Shown: positions 11,598 to 21,941 of the stretch, piece after piece
How the letters are laid out: the number at the start of each line of letters is the position of its first letter
Numbering within the stretch: position 1 is the stretch's first letter
Assembly: GCF_001411555.2 (NCBI RefSeq)
Contig: NC_049901.1
Coordinates: 33,118,838 to 33,182,837 of the forward strand
DNA length: 64,000 nt
Direction: 5' to 3'
Source of the DNA: Juglans regia
Taxonomy: Eukaryota > Streptophyta > Magnoliopsida > Fagales > Juglandaceae
The notes under the pieces: model-generated
What the model was told of the DNA's origin: nothing
Seen by the model: the letters and a program-made list of their open reading frames with translations, nothing else
The model's database searches: none
Position numbers and translations under genes: made by a program

Positions 11598-12589
11598 AGA
11601 AAAATCATATTAGATAGCTCCACGTCACTTACTTTTGACCCAAAGAGCATCCAATACACCAAAGATGGATTACCTACTGGAATGAACTTAGTGCAGAAAC
11701 ATGGGTTAACTAATGCAACATGTAGGTTCTACTTATCAAAAAGTGAGGACCTTCATCATGCTTGGGTGAGCTGTGATTCTTTCCAGAGGATTTGGCAATC
11801 TTATTTACCTAGGTTAGTATTGACAAAAGGATGACAATATTTGAGTTAGCTCTGAAAATCTATGAAGGGACAATGAGTGAAAAGTTGTTTGTATTTTTTG
11901 CTTTGGCTTGGAGTTTCTGGTATAGAAGAAATAAATATGTGCATGATCAGTTGATGCTTAGTCCTAAACATGCAGCTGATAATTCTTTAATTTTGTTGAG
12001 AAGTTAGGATCAAGTGAAGCAGAAGAATCGTTTACAAATTAAGCAACATTACAGATGGCAACCACCTCAATCTAACTGGTTGAAGTTAAATGTTGATGGT
12101 GTAGCTTTTACAGCTTTGGAAAATACAGGTGTTGGTGTTGTGTTGAGAGATGATTCAGGTCGAGTGCTTATGGCTGCGAGTAAAGCTGAGGTTGAGGTTG
12201 AAGACACTGAAGCTATAGAATTATTGGCTATTTTCAAAGGGTTACAATTGTGTGCTAGTATGAGAATTTCACAGTTTATGATGGAGAGCGATAGTTTGCT
12301 AATCGTGGAAGCCTTGCAGGAAAAAGCATGGATAATTATGTGTTAGGAGTGTTATATCATGAAATTAAAAAGCTTTCCTCTTGCTTTGATAGTTGTCTTT
12401 TTTCACATGTTTATCGGGAGAGTAATATGGTAGCACATACGCTAGCTATAAATGCATGTAAGGTGGAAATTATTAATATGTGGTGGGATTGTATTCTAGA
12501 TTGTATTTCTCAAGTCAAATGCCTTGATAATTGCATGTAATTGTTTTTTCCTTTTGTTTTTTCCTTTTCCATTAATAAAAAAAAAAAAG
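11598..12589 (+). pseudogene. LINE 3' fragment with RNase H domain
   Basis: Weak zf-RVT text is visible at about 11640-11820. An RNase H domain of the type found at the end of plant LINE ORF2 follows at 12040-12540 (NWLKLNVDGVAF, VGVVLRDDSGRVL, MESDSLLIVEAL, then HVYRESNMVAHTLA). The frame breaks by one base near 12328, so the domain lies in two overlapping frames. A 3' UTR ends in poly(A) at about 12578-12589. The copy is 5' truncated and dead. Confidence 0.85.
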
Positions 12590-13524
12590 CTAATAGAAAA
12601 GTCTTCTTGCAAGCGAGTTCGCGCACCAAACCGCGTATCGATGTTGACATGTAAGACATCTATTTTATGAGACAGATGGCATTTTCTTTTCTAAAAATTT
12701 TTCTTTTTTTATTTTTCTTTTCAATAAAAAAAGCTATGTAAGTGTTGGTACATGATTTGATGCACCAAACTGCTTGTACCTAGCAAGACTCATGTATAAT
12801 TCTAGTTGTCTTACCAATCCTACATGATCCATCCAGACATCCATATTCACCTGCTAAAATTCAAATAAGAAATTATTTAACTACAAAATCCCTCCCCCCG
12901 CCCCCCCAGCCAATATTACTTGCTAGTTATAGATATATATTAATGTTACATTAATATATATATATATATTTATATATATATATATATATATATATAAATC
13001 AAGTTGAGTCACTGGTCTTAATTGGGTCAGGCCAACTTTAATTGAATATATATCACCCATTAATCGAGCAAGTTTTTATTTTCACAATTGAGATTTTATT
13101 CTTGTGAATAGAATATAAATGGAATTTAAGAGCTACATTTGGATGTTAAAATGAGTTGAATTGAGTTGAATTGTAAATAGTAGTATCTTGTAGATCCATT
13201 GAAATGGGTTTAACTTTTTTAGGTTGAAATGAATTTAACTTTTTAAATTAAAATATATGAAGTATGTTGAGATGAATTTAATTTTTTTATAAAAAATTAA
13301 AAAAATAGTTAATCCCATCAATAATTTACTTTTTAAGTTTGGCTTATCTTCTATTAAAAATTCATCAAATATGTCCAGTTGAAAAGTGAATGAATAAGTT
13401 TAAAAAATTAATGGACAATTCAACTTTACTTTTCGCTTAATGAAATCTTGCCAATTCAGTTTTTAAATAGAATGTATCCACCTATATTTTTACATCAAAT
13501 TCTCATTTATATATATATATATAT
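12590..13524. other. AT-rich noncoding with (TA)n and MITE remains
   Basis: A (TA)n tract lies at about 12951-12997. GCACCAAAC text occurs twice (near 12620 and 12762), perhaps the ends of a small element. A remnant of the GTTTGGAT-type MITE starts near 13135. No coding sequence. Confidence 0.5.
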
Positions 13525-13698
13525 GAGTAATTTTACATAGAACTATAAAGTATATAAATGTTACGTAATCGTTTTGAAAAAGAATAGGATTCACTATTAA
13601 AAAAAATAATTTTTTTAATGTGGATCTCATGTTTTATTCACTTTTTTCAAAACGATTATGCGACGGTTGTATAATTCATAGTTGCAAATATCTTTTCT
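13525..13698. mobile_element. Palindromic MITE
   Basis: The left arm (AATCGTTTTGAAAAAG near 13569) and right arm (TTTTTTCAAAACGATTA near 13643) are inverted copies around an AT core. Outer ends begin GAGTAATTTTACATA. A similar palindrome lies at 54882-55063. Confidence 0.6.
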
Positions 13699-14006
13699 CA
13701 TATATATATATATATATATATCTTTATATATATACTAGGTAAAAGCAACGTGCAATGCACATTTGCTTAGTTTATTTATTAGTAATATTGGTTCTTTTGT
13801 TTTAAATTTAATGTGATTTTTGTTGTATTATTTTGTGATAACTAAGTTGTGAAATTTATTTTGACGTACTTTCTTGATATTAATTATGTTTAATATTTAA
13901 ATTGCTCTCTATTTTAATTTATTTCATTGTTGGGCTTTATTGTTTTATTTTATTAATTTTTGGTTGTAGTGCTTTTATTTGCCTTTTTTCTATTTTTTTG
14001 TCTTTT

Positions 14007-14312
14007 TTATTTTATTGGGCCTGTATTTTTCGGATAGAGCCTGTTTTTAGTGGGTTTTCTCTGTTTTGGGCCCAGCTCGTTTGGCTTTGTGAAGCCCAGC
14101 CCATGGCTTGTTTTCAGCCCAACCCTTTCTTCCTCAAACGGCGCCGTTTTTGTTTTTTTGTGTATTGTTATTTTATTGAGCTTGTATTTTTCGGATAGAG
14201 CTTGTTTTTAGTGGGTTTTATCAATTTTGGGCCCACACCGTTTGGCTTGGTGAAGCCCAGCCCGTGGGCTTGTTTTCAGCCCAACTCTCTCTTCCTCAAA
14301 CAGCACCGTTTT
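14007..14312 (+). repeat. Tandem duplication of a promoter-like segment, period 161 bp
   Basis: Copy A (from 14007) and copy B (from 14168) share TATTTTTCGGATAGAG, TGTTTTTAGTGGGTTTT, GTTTGGCTT, GAAGCCCAGCCC and TTCCTCAAACRGCRCCGTTTT, with scattered substitutions. Copy A contains the perfect 14-base palindrome AAACGGCGCCGTTT (14136-14149). Confidence 0.85.
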
Positions 14313-14480
14313 GATCAGCCCTTAGGGTTTTCTTCTTCTTTTCTTTTTCTACTATTTGTCGCTGCCTTCTTCTTCCTCTTCTTGGTTTCCTCTGTTTTTC
14401 TCCATTGCAGGCCTTTTCTGTGAACCTCCTTGCTCGCCTCTCTCTCTCTCTCCCCCATTTCTCCTTCGTGCCCCGTGCTT
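14050..14480 (+). promoter_or_regulatory. Promoter-like block: site II motifs, telo-box, CT-rich leader
   Basis: The block has several TGGGCC/AGCCCA (site II type) motifs, one TTAGGGTTT telo-box at 14322-14330, and then a CT-rich leader (14331-14480). This combination is typical of promoters of ribosomal and other housekeeping genes in plants. No host CDS follows; the first ATG (14486) opens only a 21-codon frame. It may be a promoter left behind without its gene, or part of a repeat. Confidence 0.4.
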
Positions 14481-15234
14481 CGCGATGAGAACCACCATCT
14501 ACCCTCACTTCCATTTCTCTCTCATCCCATGTTCTATTTTTTGGCCCTAACCCATGCCCTGTTTTAACCCCAAACCGTGAGCATAGTTGAGCCTCTATGC
14601 TCGCCACTCTCTCTTCGTAGTTCTCTTAGTATTTCGGGTTCAAGCTTGTGAAAAACGTCTTTGTATTTTCACTTCTTTTTCCCTCTACCCATGCTCTGAG
14701 AAGACTTTTCGGTTTCATCTTTCTTCATCTACAAATCTGGTTGTGCCACAGCTTTCCTCCTCCTTTTTCATCTGGTAATAGCTTGCATTTTAATCTCTAT
14801 GATCTTATTACTGTTTTGCTGCAAATCCATTGTAACGTTAATTAGACAAGATTGATATCTAATAGAGAAAATACAATGAATGATAGAATGCATGTGCATG
14901 CAGATGTATCGACAGGAATTGATAACACATAAAATGTTTAATGGACTTAAATACTTGGTTTAGGCCCGTTACATTCACAGTACGAACGACATTAACTTTA
15001 ACGAGAAAACAATAAAAATGGTTAAAAAAGATTTATCGTTTGATAGCCACTTTATATATATAAATTTATATATATAAAGATATAATCTTGTATTTTGGGA
15101 AGGACGACGCGCTCGGCGAAGAAAAAAGCTTGAGGCCTTGATCTTCACTTGGGGAGTCTGGGCTGCCCAAAACTCAAATGACAATTGAACACTCGTATGA
15201 TAGAACTGCTTTGATTCGGATAAAATTTGAAGAT
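14481..15234. other. Noncoding
   Basis: Short frames only, none with a domain. A TATATATAAA-rich stretch lies near 15050-15080. Confidence 0.5.
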
Positions 15235-16553
15235 CTCGCCCATCAGTTTGAGCATGCTTTATGCAAATGTAATTATTTCACTTAAAATTTATTTTTACAT
15301 TAGATTATCTATCTATTAACTAAAATAATAATAAGATATTATTAATTTAATAATAATATTTTTTCTAAATTATTTTTCTATTATTTTTTTTCTAAATTAA
15401 GAGCTCCATGAATATATTGTTTTTCTTTCCTTTTTATTTATCGTACATATAACCTATTTCTAGATAAGTTTAAAAGTCAATAAATTACATCAACACACAT
15501 TTATAACCCAAAAAAAAAAAAAATGATGAAATTCTGCATTGAAGGAACTTTCTCAAACGTAATTTTTTTCGTCAAATGAGTTCACACAGATAGAGAGAGA
15601 GAGTGTGTGTTTAGAATTCAAGAAATGAAAGTATTTCAGAGTTAAAGAAAGTATTTTTTATTCCGTTTGGTCTAGCTATAGTGAAATCTAAATATGACCC
15701 GCAACATTAATTTACTGTAGCTAAAAGTCTTTTTTTTTTTTTTACATAATCCAATGCAGTGTATTTTTAGACTAATCCAAACTCTTCATTCTTTTTGGAT
15801 TATACAAATACAAATATAAAATTTGTATAATATAACATGATTTTACATTTGATTATTCTACTCAAAATTTATTTTTACATTAGATTATCTATCTATTAGT
15901 CAAAATAATAATAAAATATTAATAAACTCAATAATAATTTTTTTTCAAATTTTTTTCTAAATTAAGAGTTATATGGAAAAACATTAATACAAGTGTAGAG
16001 CAATATTTTTAAAGTACATCAAATACATTCTAAATATTTAGTACAACATCATTGAGAAAAAAACATCTATCAATTATTTTCACCTAAAAAAATACCTGTT
16101 AATTTTCTTTTCGTTTCCAGCTCAAATCCTAGCCGTGGGAGCACAAAAACAAAGCACAAATCTAAAAAAAAAAAAATTAAATTTGAAAGATTGAACCCAT
16201 CAATAACAGGACAAAAAAACAAAAAACTTTGAAACAAAATAAATGGTGCATAAGAAAAGCAAAGGAACGAAATAAGAAATGGATAAATGATGCAAAAGAA
16301 AATTAAAGAAAATTAAAAGTACCCGAAAATAGTTTTTAATCAATTTGGTCTAACTATAGTGACCACCAAATATAACCAACAATCTCAAATTACTGTAACT
16401 AAAAATCATATCATTTTGAAGTTGTATAATCTAATGTAGACTATTTTTGAGATCTATTAACCAAATTCTTCAATGAATTTATATTGGCATAATCCAATGA
16501 AGATGCTCTTAGAACAGAATACGAAAAGAGTTCATCACTTTTTATTTTATAGA
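15235..16553. repeat. MITE-like direct repeats inserted in a duplicated leader segment
   Basis: Two pairs of direct repeats interleave. 15262-15412 matches 15836-15975 (shared TTACATTAGATTATCTATCTATTA and the AAATTAAGAG end). 15660-15800 matches 16320-16500 (shared TTTGGTCTA.CTATAGTGA and AATCCAATG ends). The whole block is flanked by text that also occurs together, without the block, at 17414-17482. Confidence 0.6.
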
Positions 16554-16559
16554 AAATTT

Positions 16560-17067
16560 TCTTCCTAGGCCTTGCTTTTAATACGGGTAGAAATTCACAG
16601 AGGACTTCTACATATTTTTTTAAAAAATAATTATAAATTTATTAAAAAATATTTCGTTAAGTAAAAGAATTAAAAATAAAAAAGATACAAAATTTTGAAT
16701 TTTTTATTTTATTTAATGGATAAGAAAATGATTATTAGTAAAATTATATTTTTTTAATGATTAAAAATGTTTAAAAAATACTTTAAAAAATGATAAAAAA
16801 AAAAATTGTAAATGGGCACCTACCCTTTTCGGTGAAAGTTATGTTCTTTTACACTGGCCACACCTCCGGCAGTATGTGAAATGACAAACGGACCATTTAT
16901 TGTAATGACCAAAAGACCATATATCGTAATGTACTATTGTTGCGTCTTCTCTACCAGTGACCCAGCCTTCCTCGACAAACTTCTTCATTTCTCAACAGAA
17001 CGGAATTCTGCTCTCACCCTCCGTTCGACGGCGAGGTTTGGACGACGGCGACTCCTTCAGCTTGCCG
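16560..17067. other. AT-rich, then mixed-composition upstream region
   Basis: No gene is visible to about 16860. From 16880 a 131-codon + frame and an overlapping 89-codon frame are open, but both read through the simple repeat at 17068-17225. I do not call them genes. Confidence 0.4.
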
Positions 17068-17225
17068 CAACCCATCACTCGACTGCGACTTCCTCATTCG
17101 ACGGTTTCGTTTTTCAAACCAAAAAAACCCATCACTCCAAGGCTGGGTCACTCGACGGCGATTTCCTCAAATCGCACCAACCCATCACTCGACGGCGACG
17201 ACTGCGACTTCTTCAGTCTGGATTA
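17068..17225. repeat. Imperfect tandem repeat, CCCATCACTCGACGGCGA-like
   Basis: CCCATCACTC plus a GACGGCGA or similar block occurs near 17069, 17127 and 17182. This keeps more than one frame open without indicating a protein. Confidence 0.6.
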
Positions 17226-17399
17226 ATCTGGGTACAAAGCTCCCTTTTGAATTTTATTTTCATACCTGTTGAGTAGTATTTGAACCACTTGATTTCCATA
17301 AATCTTGATTTGTGAGGGAATCTATGTGCCCATTTGTGAACTCCTGTATTTAGATTGAACTGAGATCATTTTATGTGAAATTGATTTGTGAACTCACTG

Positions 17400-17540
17400 C
17401 TGTTCTCGCCCATCAGTTTCTCTAATCTGTAATCTCCATTAGAACAGAACCTGGAGAGGGTTCGTCGCTTTTTATTTTATTTCGGTCACTGCTAACGCGA
17501 TTTCAGCTTCCACTTCCAGCACCGCACAGCCCAGTCGCAG
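17400..17540 (+). promoter_or_regulatory. Probable original promoter/5' leader of the ferredoxin gene, left part
   Basis: This stretch ends CCAGTCGCAG directly at the left LTR of the 17.5-21.6 kb element. Removing the element joins it to the leader exon at 21647-21744. No clear TATA box is seen. Assignment as leader is an inference from position. Confidence 0.4.
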
Positions 17541-17940
17541 TGTAACACACCTCAACGATTAAAATAATTTAACACTGATTTGCTCTCTTCGAGGGGAGCT
17601 CCTCCTAGAAAATGAGAGAGAAAATGAGAGAAAGTGGGAGAAAGACAAAGAACTTTCTATATCATTCCAGAATAATCTTCCTAGAGCCCTTGGCTCAGCA
17701 TATATAGTATGAAGTATTACCAAGGCTGTCCCATATATGGGCCCGTACTAATAACAGCATAATGAGATACTCAAATAAAGACTATGCTTAGGCTCAAGCC
17801 CATTACCGACTACAACTAGAAGTCCAACTAAACAATAAAAACAAACTATAAAATGGAATTCACGAAACAAGTAATGAAGTGGTACATGGGACCCACTGTC
17901 GATATAAGCTAGGCTTAGTCTTGCCAACTGGAGTGTGACA
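17541..17940 (-). repeat. 3' LTR of the gene-fragment element
   Basis: 400 bp, aligned without gaps to 21247-21646. I count about 28 mismatches by eye (about 93% identity). On the minus strand it starts TGTCACACTCC and ends GGTGTGTTACA. Confidence 0.95.
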
Positions 17941-17977
17941 AACCCACCCCATTCAAAGCACCTTGCCCACAAGGTGC

Positions 17978-18337
17978 AATTATGCTTCAACCCTCCCTTT
18001 GTAGCTGAGACAGGCTTCTTACTTTCAATTTCCCTAAGCTGACCAACAACATCCTCATCAATGGCACCTACCATATAGAGAACCTCATAAGCCTTCTTCC
18101 TCAGCTTTTCCAGGAATGAGGAGTTCACCACGGTCTTCTTACTCTCCCCAGTAATGTAATAAATGTCGCTCTGGCCTTCCTTCATCCTGGTCATATAATC
18201 TTTCAAATTGGTCTTCTCATCACCACTCTTGGTGGAGTGGTAGTGGAGCAGCTCAGCAAGCTTTGTTTTGTTTTGAGAATCCTCATGGATACTGAGTTTG
18301 AGATTCTTAGAGAATGCCTCGTAGAACTTGCTGTAGT
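17978..18337 (-). pseudogene. Captured HSP90 fragment
   Basis: The minus-strand text [20 protein letters not shown], then [31 protein letters not shown] and [14 protein letters not shown], is the middle domain of cytosolic HSP90. It is about 120 residues long and close to the plant consensus. It follows the nucleoside hydrolase piece in the same frame (junction [13 protein letters not shown]), so the two genes are fused. It has no N-terminal ATPase domain and no C-terminal dimer domain, hence no chaperone function. Confidence 0.85.
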
Positions 18338-18750
18338 CTGGATCACCAAAAACATTGGTCTCTGCTACTGAACTCACAAGCCCATTTACTCCAAAAGCAC
18401 CACCAAGAATAACAATCTGCCCAATGTTCTTAGAAAATGCAGAATCTTGTTGGAGCGCTAATGCAATATTTGTAAGTGGGCCTAGTGCCACCACTGTCTC
18501 CAGGATAGAGGTTTGGTGGAGGAAAATTTTGGGTGTCCAGTCCATCAGCACCATGAACAAAATTAGAGACCCGAAGTTTCATACCTTTAGTAATGGTGGC
18601 AAGAGATCCCTCAGCAACAGTGATATTAGTTCTTCCCGCAACTTCAAGCAAACGCAGGGCATTTCTCGAGTTCAACAAGTAATGCCCAACAGCTGCTTCT
18701 GGGCGTGTTCCACAAGTTGTTTGGCATGGTTCAACAGGTGCACCAAATTC
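18330..18750 (-). pseudogene. Captured nucleoside hydrolase fragment
   Basis: The minus-strand text [52 protein letters not shown] and [19 protein letters not shown] is typical of plant inosine/uridine nucleoside hydrolase (URH/NSH family). The frame shifts between the two halves near 18500. The N-terminal aspartate cluster (DTDPGIDD) of an intact enzyme is not present. It joins in frame to HSP90 text downstream. Non-functional as an enzyme. Confidence 0.8.
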
Positions 18751-19028
18751 AGTCATTGGATTTGGGAGATAAATGATCTCATCGTCATCATCATGAAGAA
18801 CCCCGTTAAGATTAAAATAAAAACCAAAGAGATGAAAAATATTATCCCAAAATTTGATCCCCAATGATTTCCTTCAAGTCCTTTCCCCTTTCCTCTATCA
18901 AAGGGCCAATGAGTTGTTATTATAAAGACTTTGAGGAAAAAGATAGGCACTATAAAAAAATTCCCCCCCCCCCTCTCAAGATTTACCCCACACAATGTAA
19001 TCCTGAGCAAAAGTAGCCCCACATAGGC

Positions 19029-19240
19029 CTAAAAAATCCCAGTTGCTTCTTCATACAATGAGCCACGCCAACAGCAGTTGATAAGCGTATTATAGGAGTA
19101 CAAACCAAGGTAAACCTCAACACATTTCATGCCAGCCACAATGTCCAAAATCTTACTCCAAGGCATATCCATTTTTTCATACACATTTAGAAATACATTA
19201 CAAATTATCAAAGTAGGTTCGCATCCCTCTTCTCCAACTT
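19029..19240 (-). pseudogene. Captured PPR gene fragment
   Basis: The minus-strand frame reads NVFLNVYEKMDMPWSKIL and LYSYNTLINCCWRGSLYEEA. This is the usual form of P-type pentatricopeptide repeats and resembles the At5g02860 type. It covers about two repeats only. Confidence 0.7.
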
Positions 19241-19249
19241 CTTAAAAAG

Positions 19250-19660
19250 CTTTTTAGCCTTATTTGGCAAAGAACACATCCTAGCACAGGTAATCAGAGT
19301 AACAAACATGACCTTATCAGATTTTACCCTCCTCTCAAGCGTTTCATGGGCTTCTCTGCTCTAGCCTAATCCCTATACTTTCTAAGCTTTTCATCAAGAA
19401 TCACTTCCCTATTCGGTTTCACAATCTCAGCATCTTGTGTCAAAATTCTTTCTCCTAAAGCCCCCAAAAACTTCAGCATATAGGTTTAAAAGCAAGACAT
19501 AATAACCATAATTAATTGGGTCTACTTGAAACAATTTTCTATGAGTAACCTCACCCAGCTCAATGTTTTTGTGCATTCTACAAAGCCCAAAACTTCAACA
19601 ACAACTTCCTCATTTGGATTACATGAATTCAACAACACCTTCGCAAGAGAAGTGTACCTT
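19250..19660 (-). pseudogene. Second captured PPR-like fragment
   Basis: The minus-strand text, in several frames, reads [28 protein letters not shown] and LITCARMCSLPNKAKKLF. This resembles another PPR family (At4g16390-like, from memory). It is heavily broken. Confidence 0.5.
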
Positions 19661-20219
19661 CCGTTGTAGGGATGCCCCAACTCCAATGAGTGCACCATTT
19701 TACTGCTCTTGTCATTATAGCCACATGTACAGTAAGTTTGACCCGTTATTGTCACCAAATCTGTAGTAAACATTTTAAGAAGATCAACTGCTGATAGAAA
19801 AAACATTGACACAGCAACGTCGTACCAGATTCACTATCCTTGGCATGCCTTCTTGTCTTGCAGTATCAACAGCAGCACGCACCACACGCACAACACCAAT
19901 AAGTAAATCAGATAAACATATTGTGCTCGAGGAGGGGCCGAATGCATTTCTCAAAGAAATTCTCTGCACCACAGTCCCCCTCATTCGATAAGCCTGCACT
20001 TCCAGCATGACTGCCTCGGACCAGAATATCGCAAGTATGCCACCACAGTCCCATCTTGCTTCCCTACAAAAGAGTACTCTCCACAAGTTTCCCTTGGCAC
20101 AATCTTCCCGTTCTCTTTTACCCTTACATGACGGCCAAGGCATGTGTATGCATGAAGAAAAGTAGCTGGATTCCAATTAGTTAAAATAAAAGGCATCTGA
20201 CCATAAATTAGCTCCAGGC

Positions 20220-20430
20220 ATAGCAGGATTCCAGCCCCATAATCGTTATTTTCTGGATCCACATAAGAATCCGAAAGCACAAACAAAACACCGGGCAACC
20301 CTACAAGCTTATTAGGGCTCTCTTTGTAAATCTCGCAGACCAATCCAAAGTACCTCTTGCACTAAACCTTGTAGATTTTCTTTTTCACTTCCTCCTCACT
20401 TCCGACGGCTTTAGCAAGGGTTTGGAACAT
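20220..20430 (-). pseudogene. Captured MORF-like fragment
   Basis: The minus strand reads MFQTLAKAVGSEEEVKKKIY, then one in-frame stop, then YFGLVCEIYKESPNKLVGLP and GVLFVLSDSYVDPENNDYGA. This is the core of multiple organellar RNA editing factors (MORF/RIP, plastid MORF2/MORF9 type). The parts lie together without introns, which suggests capture from RNA. What follows to about 19980 is a further open frame (ETCGEYSFVGKQDGTVVAYL) that I do not recognise. Confidence 0.7.
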
Positions 20431-20525
20431 TTCGAATTGTTGTGAAGAAGTTGTAACCTAGAGAGGGCGGAAAAGCATTGGAGAATGGGTTGTTGGGAGA
20501 AAGATGTCACCCACCCCCACAAAAT

Positions 20526-21176
20526 CTACTTGTCGTTGTGACAAAAGGCGAGGGAGATGCAGCCGCCGGTGACGACGGGGTGGACAGACTGCAGGTCTAG
20601 GGACCTTGAGTGTCCCGATGGACTTGCTTTGTGAGTTTCTTGTGAAATTGGGTCTTGTATAGCATGTTTTGTCTGGAACAAGGTTTTAGGTTGAGGTTGG
20701 TATTGGTTTGGGTGGCTGTTGGGAAATAAGGGTCTTGAGGGTGGCGAATTTGAGAGTACGAGTGGTAGATGCAAGCCGAGGAGTGGAAGGGCTAATTTCT
20801 CTGCCATGTAGGTCTTCCATGGAGGATGCCATGGGAGACGTGGCGCTTTGCTTGGATTCCCTTCCATGAAGCAAATTTTCTCAGCAGCAGCAGATTCCTT
20901 AGTAAGATTCATCCTGGTTGCTGAAAGAAAAGGAAGGAGGAGAGTTCGATCTGATAATTGAAAGAAATCCTCTGGCTCTTTTGCTTCATTTTCGCTCGCA
21001 GCTGTAACCTTGGCAGATGGGGTAAAAATCGAATCAACAGTGGTCGATTCCTGAATAATATTATCGATCGCTGTAGAAATTTCATCCCTGGCTGCGTCTA
21101 TGGCTGCGCTGGTTTCTTTTTTCATGATAGCAATCTTCTCTCCAAAACTTTTATAACTGCTGTCAATACACTTCAC
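20526..21176 (-). CDS. Unrecognised 216-codon reading frame inside the LTR element
   Basis: The frame lies just inside the 5' LTR, where a gag would be expected. The N-terminal part is charged and helical (SAAIDAARDEISTAIDNI). The C-terminal part is Pro/Ser-rich. No zinc knuckle or known gag motif is seen. It may be a diverged gag N-terminus or another captured piece. Confidence 0.35.
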   Translation of the reverse strand: MKCIDSSYKSFGEKIAIMKKETSAAIDAARDEISTAIDNIIQESTTVDSIFTPSAKVTAASENEAKEPEDFFQLSDRTLLLPFLSATRMNLTKESAAAEKICFMEGNPSKAPRLPWHPPWKTYMAEKLALPLLGLHLPLVLSNSPPSRPLFPNSHPNQYQPQPKTLFQTKHAIQDPISQETHKASPSGHSRSLDLQSVHPVVTGGCISLAFCHNDK

Positions 21177-21246
21177 AGCTTTGTTTCACATGAAGAATTA
21201 ATTCCATGATTGATAACACTGAGATTGGTGTCTCTCTAATACCACT

Positions 21247-21646
21247 TTTAACACACCTCAAGGATTAAAATAGGGTAACACTGATTTTCTCTCTTTGAGG
21301 GGAGCTCCTCCAAGAAAATGAGAGGGAAAATGAGAGAAAGTGGGAGAAAGACAAAGAACTTTCTATATCATTCCAGAATAATCATCCTAGAGCCCTTGGC
21401 TCAGTACATATAGTATGAAGTATTACCAAAGCTGTCCCATATATGGGCCCGTACTAATAACACCATAATGAGATATTCAAATAAAGACTATTCTTAGGCT
21501 CAAGCCCATTACCGACTACAACTAGAATTCCAACTAAACAGTAAAAACAAACTATAAAATGGAATTCACGAAACAAGCTATGAAGTGGCCCAGGGGCCCT
21601 ACTATCGATATAAGCTAGACTTAGTCTTGCCAACCGGAGTGTGACA
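21247..21646 (-). repeat. 5' LTR of the gene-fragment element
   Basis: 400 bp partner of 17541-17940. On the minus strand it ends GGTGTGTTAAA and is followed at once by AGTGGTATTAGAG, the primer-binding site. Confidence 0.95.
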
Positions 21647-21744
21647 CGCAGCCACCTATTTTTCAGTTCTGATCCAATGTGTGCTACGTTGCCACCCACT
21701 TAGCGATCTTGCACTCAACTCCTCCATTCTAGCCGTCATCCACG
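21647..21744 (+). promoter_or_regulatory. 5' UTR exon of the ferredoxin gene
   Basis: The stretch ends CATCCACG|GTAAGC at 21744/21745, a strong donor. The next acceptor, TATTTTACAG|TCGG, is at 21912, giving a 168 bp intron in the 5' UTR. The left part of this exon carries the CGCAG target duplication of the LTR element, so the leader is interrupted. An internal TATTTTTCAG at 21658-21667 could also act as an acceptor. Confidence 0.5.
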
Positions 21745-21941
21745 GTAAGCTGTCTCCCTACCACCTGTGTCGGTTTTGGGTAGGAATGAAATCTTAATAT
21801 AATTGCAAAAGCTTGAGTTGCTCCGTTGATTGATTTCCCCTTTTATTCTGTATTACGAGGCTCAATAGTTTGATGTATACATGTTTATGGTCGTTTTCAT
21901 GTTATTTTACAGTCGGCCAGTTTTTGGTGTGTTGCAACGCT

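Larger units (their letters stand above)
17541..21646 (-). mobile_element. Non-autonomous LTR retrotransposon carrying host gene fragments
   Basis: The element is 4106 bp and bounded by two 400 bp LTRs in the same orientation. It reads TGTCACACTCC...GTGTGTTACA on the minus strand, with the 5 bp duplication CGCAG on both sides (17536-17540 and 21647-21651). Next to the 5' LTR is TGGTATTAGAG (minus strand, 21244-21234), a good match to the initiator Met-tRNA primer site used by copia-type elements. Next to the 3' LTR is the purine tract GAATGGGGTGGG. I see no gag or pol I can name. The interior instead has fragments of unrelated host genes on the minus strand: MORF-like, PPR, nucleoside hydrolase and HSP90. 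The element would need to be mobilised by another element's enzymes. Confidence 0.9.

Noticed and set aside
13902..14423. Two overlapping hydrophobic + ORFs at 13902-14423
   Set aside because: They arise from the T-rich tandem duplication and read the same promoter-like repeat twice.
16881..17276. 131-codon + ORF
   Set aside because: It is kept open by an imperfect repeat, overlaps another open frame, and shows no domain.
17748..18560. 270-codon minus-strand ORF as a real nucleoside hydrolase gene
   Set aside because: It switches to HSP90 in mid-domain and then runs into an LTR. It lacks the N-terminal catalytic aspartates.
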